This document shows positions 62,168 through 64,000 of a DNA stretch of 64,000 bases, piece by piece; position 1 is the first letter of the stretch, and the number at the start of each line of letters is the position of its first letter. The DNA comes from Bacteroidota bacterium (GTDB lineage: Bacteria > Bacteroidota > Bacteroidia > Chitinophagales > Chitinophagaceae). The DNA lies in NCBI GenBank assembly GCA_030706735.1, contig JAUZNZ010000005.1:62001-126000 (forward strand). Direction: 5' to 3'. Both the position numbers and the translations under genes were made by a program. The notes under the pieces were generated by a model that worked only from the letters and a program-made list of their open reading frames with translations, had not been told where the DNA came from and searched no databases.

Positions 62168-62200
62168 GAATAGGAGAAGCGGGCGCTTCTCCTATTCTTT
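62168..62200 (-). terminator. Perfect inverted repeat after the ammonium transporter gene
   Basis: GAATAGGAGAAGC (62168-62180), loop GGGC, GCTTCTCCTATTC (62185-62197): 13 bp without mismatch, 20 bp past the amt stop. T run is short on the minus strand; on the plus strand TTT follows. Possibly bidirectional. Confidence 0.7.
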
Positions 62201-62219
62201 GAAATAGATGATATTATTA

Positions 62220-63602
62220 TTAATTCGCTTCCTGCTCTTTCAGTCCTTGTGGGGTCGCAACCAGCAGGGTGCCTTGCACATATTTTTCATCATGCTGGCT
62301 TGCATCCAGGCCTTCTGCCTCTTCTTCATGGCTCACGCGCAGGGGAACGATGAAATTAACCAGTTTGAAGATGGCCCAGGAAACGGTAAAGCTATACCCC
62401 ACGGCGCATGCCATCGCCTTGACCTGGATCCAGAAGAAACCAGCGTTACCGTAGGCCCAGCCATCAGCTCCTGCCGCGTTTACCGCCTTGGTAGCGAAGA
62501 TCCCGGTCATCAGCATGCCGACCATACCACCGATCCCGTGACAGGGAAATACATCCAGCGTATCATCCAATACGGTCCTGGTCGATTTGAAATGCACCGC
62601 CAGGTTGGAGATGATTGCCGCAACGACCCCGATAAAAATGCTCTGTGGAATGGCCACATATCCGGCTGCCGGGGTAATCGCCACCAATCCGACTACCGCT
62701 CCGACGCAGAATCCGACGACAGAAGGTTTCTTTCCCCGGAGGACATCGAAGAACATCCAGGAAAGCCCAGCCGCAGCAGCAGCCGTGTTTGTCGTAGAAA
62801 AGGCGGATACCGCCAGGGCATTGGCGCCCAGCGCCGATCCGGCGTTAAAGCCGAACCAGCCAAACCAAAGCAAACCCGTGCCGATCAACACATAGGGTAT
62901 ATTGGCCGGATGAGAAGCGATCCGATCGATGTGGGACTTCCGGCGCTTCAGCACCAGGGCGCCGGCCAATGCCGCACAGCCGGCAGAGATGTGGACAACC
63001 GTACCGCCGGCAAAATCGAGCGCTCCCATTTGCGCCAGGAACCCGTCCGGATGCCAGCTCCAGTGCGCCAGCGGGGCGTATACAAGCAGGCTGAACAGCA
63101 CCGTGAACAGCACATAGGCCGAGAACCGCATACGCTCTGCGATCGCGCCCACCACCAGGCCGGGCGTAATGATCGCAAACATGAGCTGGAACATAGAAAA
63201 CAGGGGCTTGGGTATGGTTGGGGCAAGCGTCCAGGGTTTCCCGGATGCAACGCCCTTATATAAGAAATGAGTTAACGGATTGCCGAACAACCCCCGAACT
63301 GAATCGCCAAAACACAAACTATATCCGACGACGATCCATAGCACCCCCACCACTCCCGCGGCAACCACGCTCTTCATCATGGTCGACAGGACATTCTTCC
63401 TGTTCACCATGCCTCCGTAGAAAAAGGCCAAACCCGGAGTCATCAGGAATACCAGGGCTGTGGCGACAATCATCCAGGCGATATCGGCCAGATTATATTT
63501 CCCCTCATCGAAATTGGGAAGCGTGGGCACCAGGGTGGCCGCGACGGCTACAACGACCAGCGTGAGAAAAGGCAGGGAATTCCTTAAGGTGAGCTTTGTC
63601 AT
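62220..63602 (-). CDS. amt: Ammonium transporter
   Basis: 460 residues with 11-12 membrane helices. AmtB signatures: MTPGLAFFYGGMVNRKNVLS, DFAGGTVVHISAGCAALAGA (twin-helix and His gate), GFNAGSALGANALAV, DVFPCHGIGGMVGML (second His). A C-terminal cytosolic tail (~50 residues) contains the usual regulatory region, here without a visible glnK neighbour. Upstream, an AT-rich region probably holds the promoter. Confidence 0.95.
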   Translation of the reverse strand: MTKLTLRNSLPFLTLVVVAVAATLVPTLPNFDEGKYNLADIAWMIVATALVFLMTPGLAFFYGGMVNRKNVLSTMMKSVVAAGVVGVLWIVVGYSLCFGDSVRGLFGNPLTHFLYKGVASGKPWTLAPTIPKPLFSMFQLMFAIITPGLVVGAIAERMRFSAYVLFTVLFSLLVYAPLAHWSWHPDGFLAQMGALDFAGGTVVHISAGCAALAGALVLKRRKSHIDRIASHPANIPYVLIGTGLLWFGWFGFNAGSALGANALAVSAFSTTNTAAAAAGLSWMFFDVLRGKKPSVVGFCVGAVVGLVAITPAAGYVAIPQSIFIGVVAAIISNLAVHFKSTRTVLDDTLDVFPCHGIGGMVGMLMTGIFATKAVNAAGADGWAYGNAGFFWIQVKAMACAVGYSFTVSWAIFKLVNFIVPLRVSHEEEAEGLDASQHDEKYVQGTLLVATPQGLKEQEAN

Positions 63603-63904
63603 AATTGTTCGTTTCGATTTATAAAAAAATATATGTGATTATAAATTGAATGGAAAGTTATAAAAAAAATATAAAACTGCGTGAGTCATTCATATTTATA
63701 AAATTATAATATTGCCACTTGCCGATTTAATCTTATAATTAATAGCCATTTATGCAAAAACATTGAAATGGCGGTTTTATAAATTTTTTACTAAACCCGT
63801 CAATTCGGGAATAAAAACTGAAAAATTTCTAATGGCACGGCCCTTGCGGAAAAATCAGGGATAGGACTATGAATAACAAAGGGTAAAAGGTATTTTAGCA
63901 TTCT
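63603..63904. other. Divergent AT-rich region between amt and the PBP-like gene
   Basis: About 300 bp. It contains AT-rich stretches, a 7-bp inverted repeat GCCATTT/AAATGGC around a 14-nt loop (63745-63772 region), and the sigma-54 site at 63833-63847. No additional gene. Confidence 0.5.
63833..63847 (+). promoter_or_regulatory. Probable sigma-54 (RpoN) promoter
   Basis: TGGCACGGCCCTTGC fits the -24/-12 consensus TGGCACG-N4-TTGC with GG and GC exactly 10 nt apart (63834-63835 and 63846-63847). It points to the plus strand, and transcription should begin near 63859, ~46 bp before the start codon at 63905. It is the only sigma-54-like site that I found around these genes. An enhancer-binding regulator gene is not visible nearby. 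Confidence 0.6.
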
Positions 63905-64000
63905 ATGACAAAACCAGTTCGCATCTTGTGGATCGCCTTCTTTTCAGGTCTGACGGGTTTTATCATTCTCATTCTGCTGATCAGTCTCGGCGTTTTTGGC
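63905..64000 (+). CDS. Probable class A penicillin-binding protein (N-terminus only)
   Basis: 32 codons to the window edge: MTKPVRILWIAFFSGLTGFI ILILLISLGVFG. A single membrane-anchor helix followed by a LGVFG-type turn resembles the start of PBP1A/transglycosylase proteins of Bacteroidota. No catalytic part is visible, so the call rests on the anchor only. A sigma-54-like promoter lies just upstream. Confidence 0.5.
   Translation, partial: MTKPVRILWIAFFSGLTGFIILILLISLGVFG

Noticed and set aside
1-64000. CRISPR arrays, rRNA genes, insertion sequences
   Set aside because: No regular repeat-spacer array, rRNA sequence or transposase gene with terminal repeats was found by reading.

Overview
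The window looks like chromosomal DNA of a Bacteroidota member, most likely Chitinophagaceae. This is inferred from content, not from a database match. Supporting signs are a SusC/SusD outer-membrane pair, a type IX secretion C-terminal domain, many short lipoproteins with a Cys lipobox, ABC permeases with an extra N-terminal domain, an ImuA-ImuB-DnaE2 cassette, weak Shine-Dalgarno sites, and one textbook Bacteroidota -7 promoter element (TACCTTTG) before an FKBP isomerase gene. Most of the window is GC-rich. The first ~4 kb and the AraC/aldo-keto pair near 14.2-16.2 kb look visibly AT-richer.

Layout. 1-3.6 kb: the right end of an integrated element (5' part of a tyrosine recombinase, candidate arm sites, a tRNA-Arg 3'-end attachment site with its terminator, and a second copy of the tRNA end), then small lipoproteins and a VOC protein. 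3.6-11.0 kb (minus strand): a YD-type lipoprotein and a tight four-gene operon (TPP enzyme, enolase-superfamily dehydratase, giant FAD/4Fe-4S dehydrogenase, Anabaena-sensory-rhodopsin-transducer-family protein) that looks like sugar-acid oxidation. 11.0-14.0 kb: a NarL-type two-component pair. 14.2-18.5 kb: two AraC regulators, an aldo/keto reductase, an M23 peptidase and an AhpD-like protein. 18.5-24.0 kb: the ImuA-ImuB-DnaE2 mutagenesis cassette behind palindromic operator-like sites. 24.1-28.4 kb: FKBP isomerase, Bcr/CflA efflux pump, MacB/FtsX-type permease. 28.7-36.1 kb: two back-to-back sugar modules (MFS-ROK-TonB receptor against DUF1080-Gfo/Idh/MocA-NagB-like). 36.2-46.4 kb: housekeeping and envelope genes, including a secreted protein whose signal peptide is broken at a T7 tract, a parvulin, an AP-superfamily hydrolase, a membrane-anchored MutS-like ATPase, an OMP, an aldo/keto reductase with a DinB protein, and a Nudix hydrolase. 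46.5-59.3 kb: a carbohydrate or ester utilisation region (GH2, multidomain esterase, DoxX-like protein, esterase/SMP-30 fusion, lipoprotein, SusD, SusC). 59.5-64 kb: YdcF, a short KdpD-like kinase with a KdpE-like regulator, an ammonium transporter, and the start of a probable penicillin-binding protein behind a near-consensus sigma-54 promoter.

How the genes work together. The window is mainly envelope and nutrient-acquisition biology (three outer-membrane import systems and their periplasmic or cytoplasmic enzymes) plus inducible mutagenesis and signalling. The less ordinary points are: the ASRT-family protein in a sugar-acid operon; a hairpin plus micro-ORF element at the 3' ends of two minus-strand transcription units; a one-base frameshift in a homopolymer inside a signal peptide; a membrane MutS paralogue with a Gly/Ala-rich insert; and the sigma-54 site. 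No CRISPR array, rRNA gene, complete tRNA gene or complete insertion sequence was seen.
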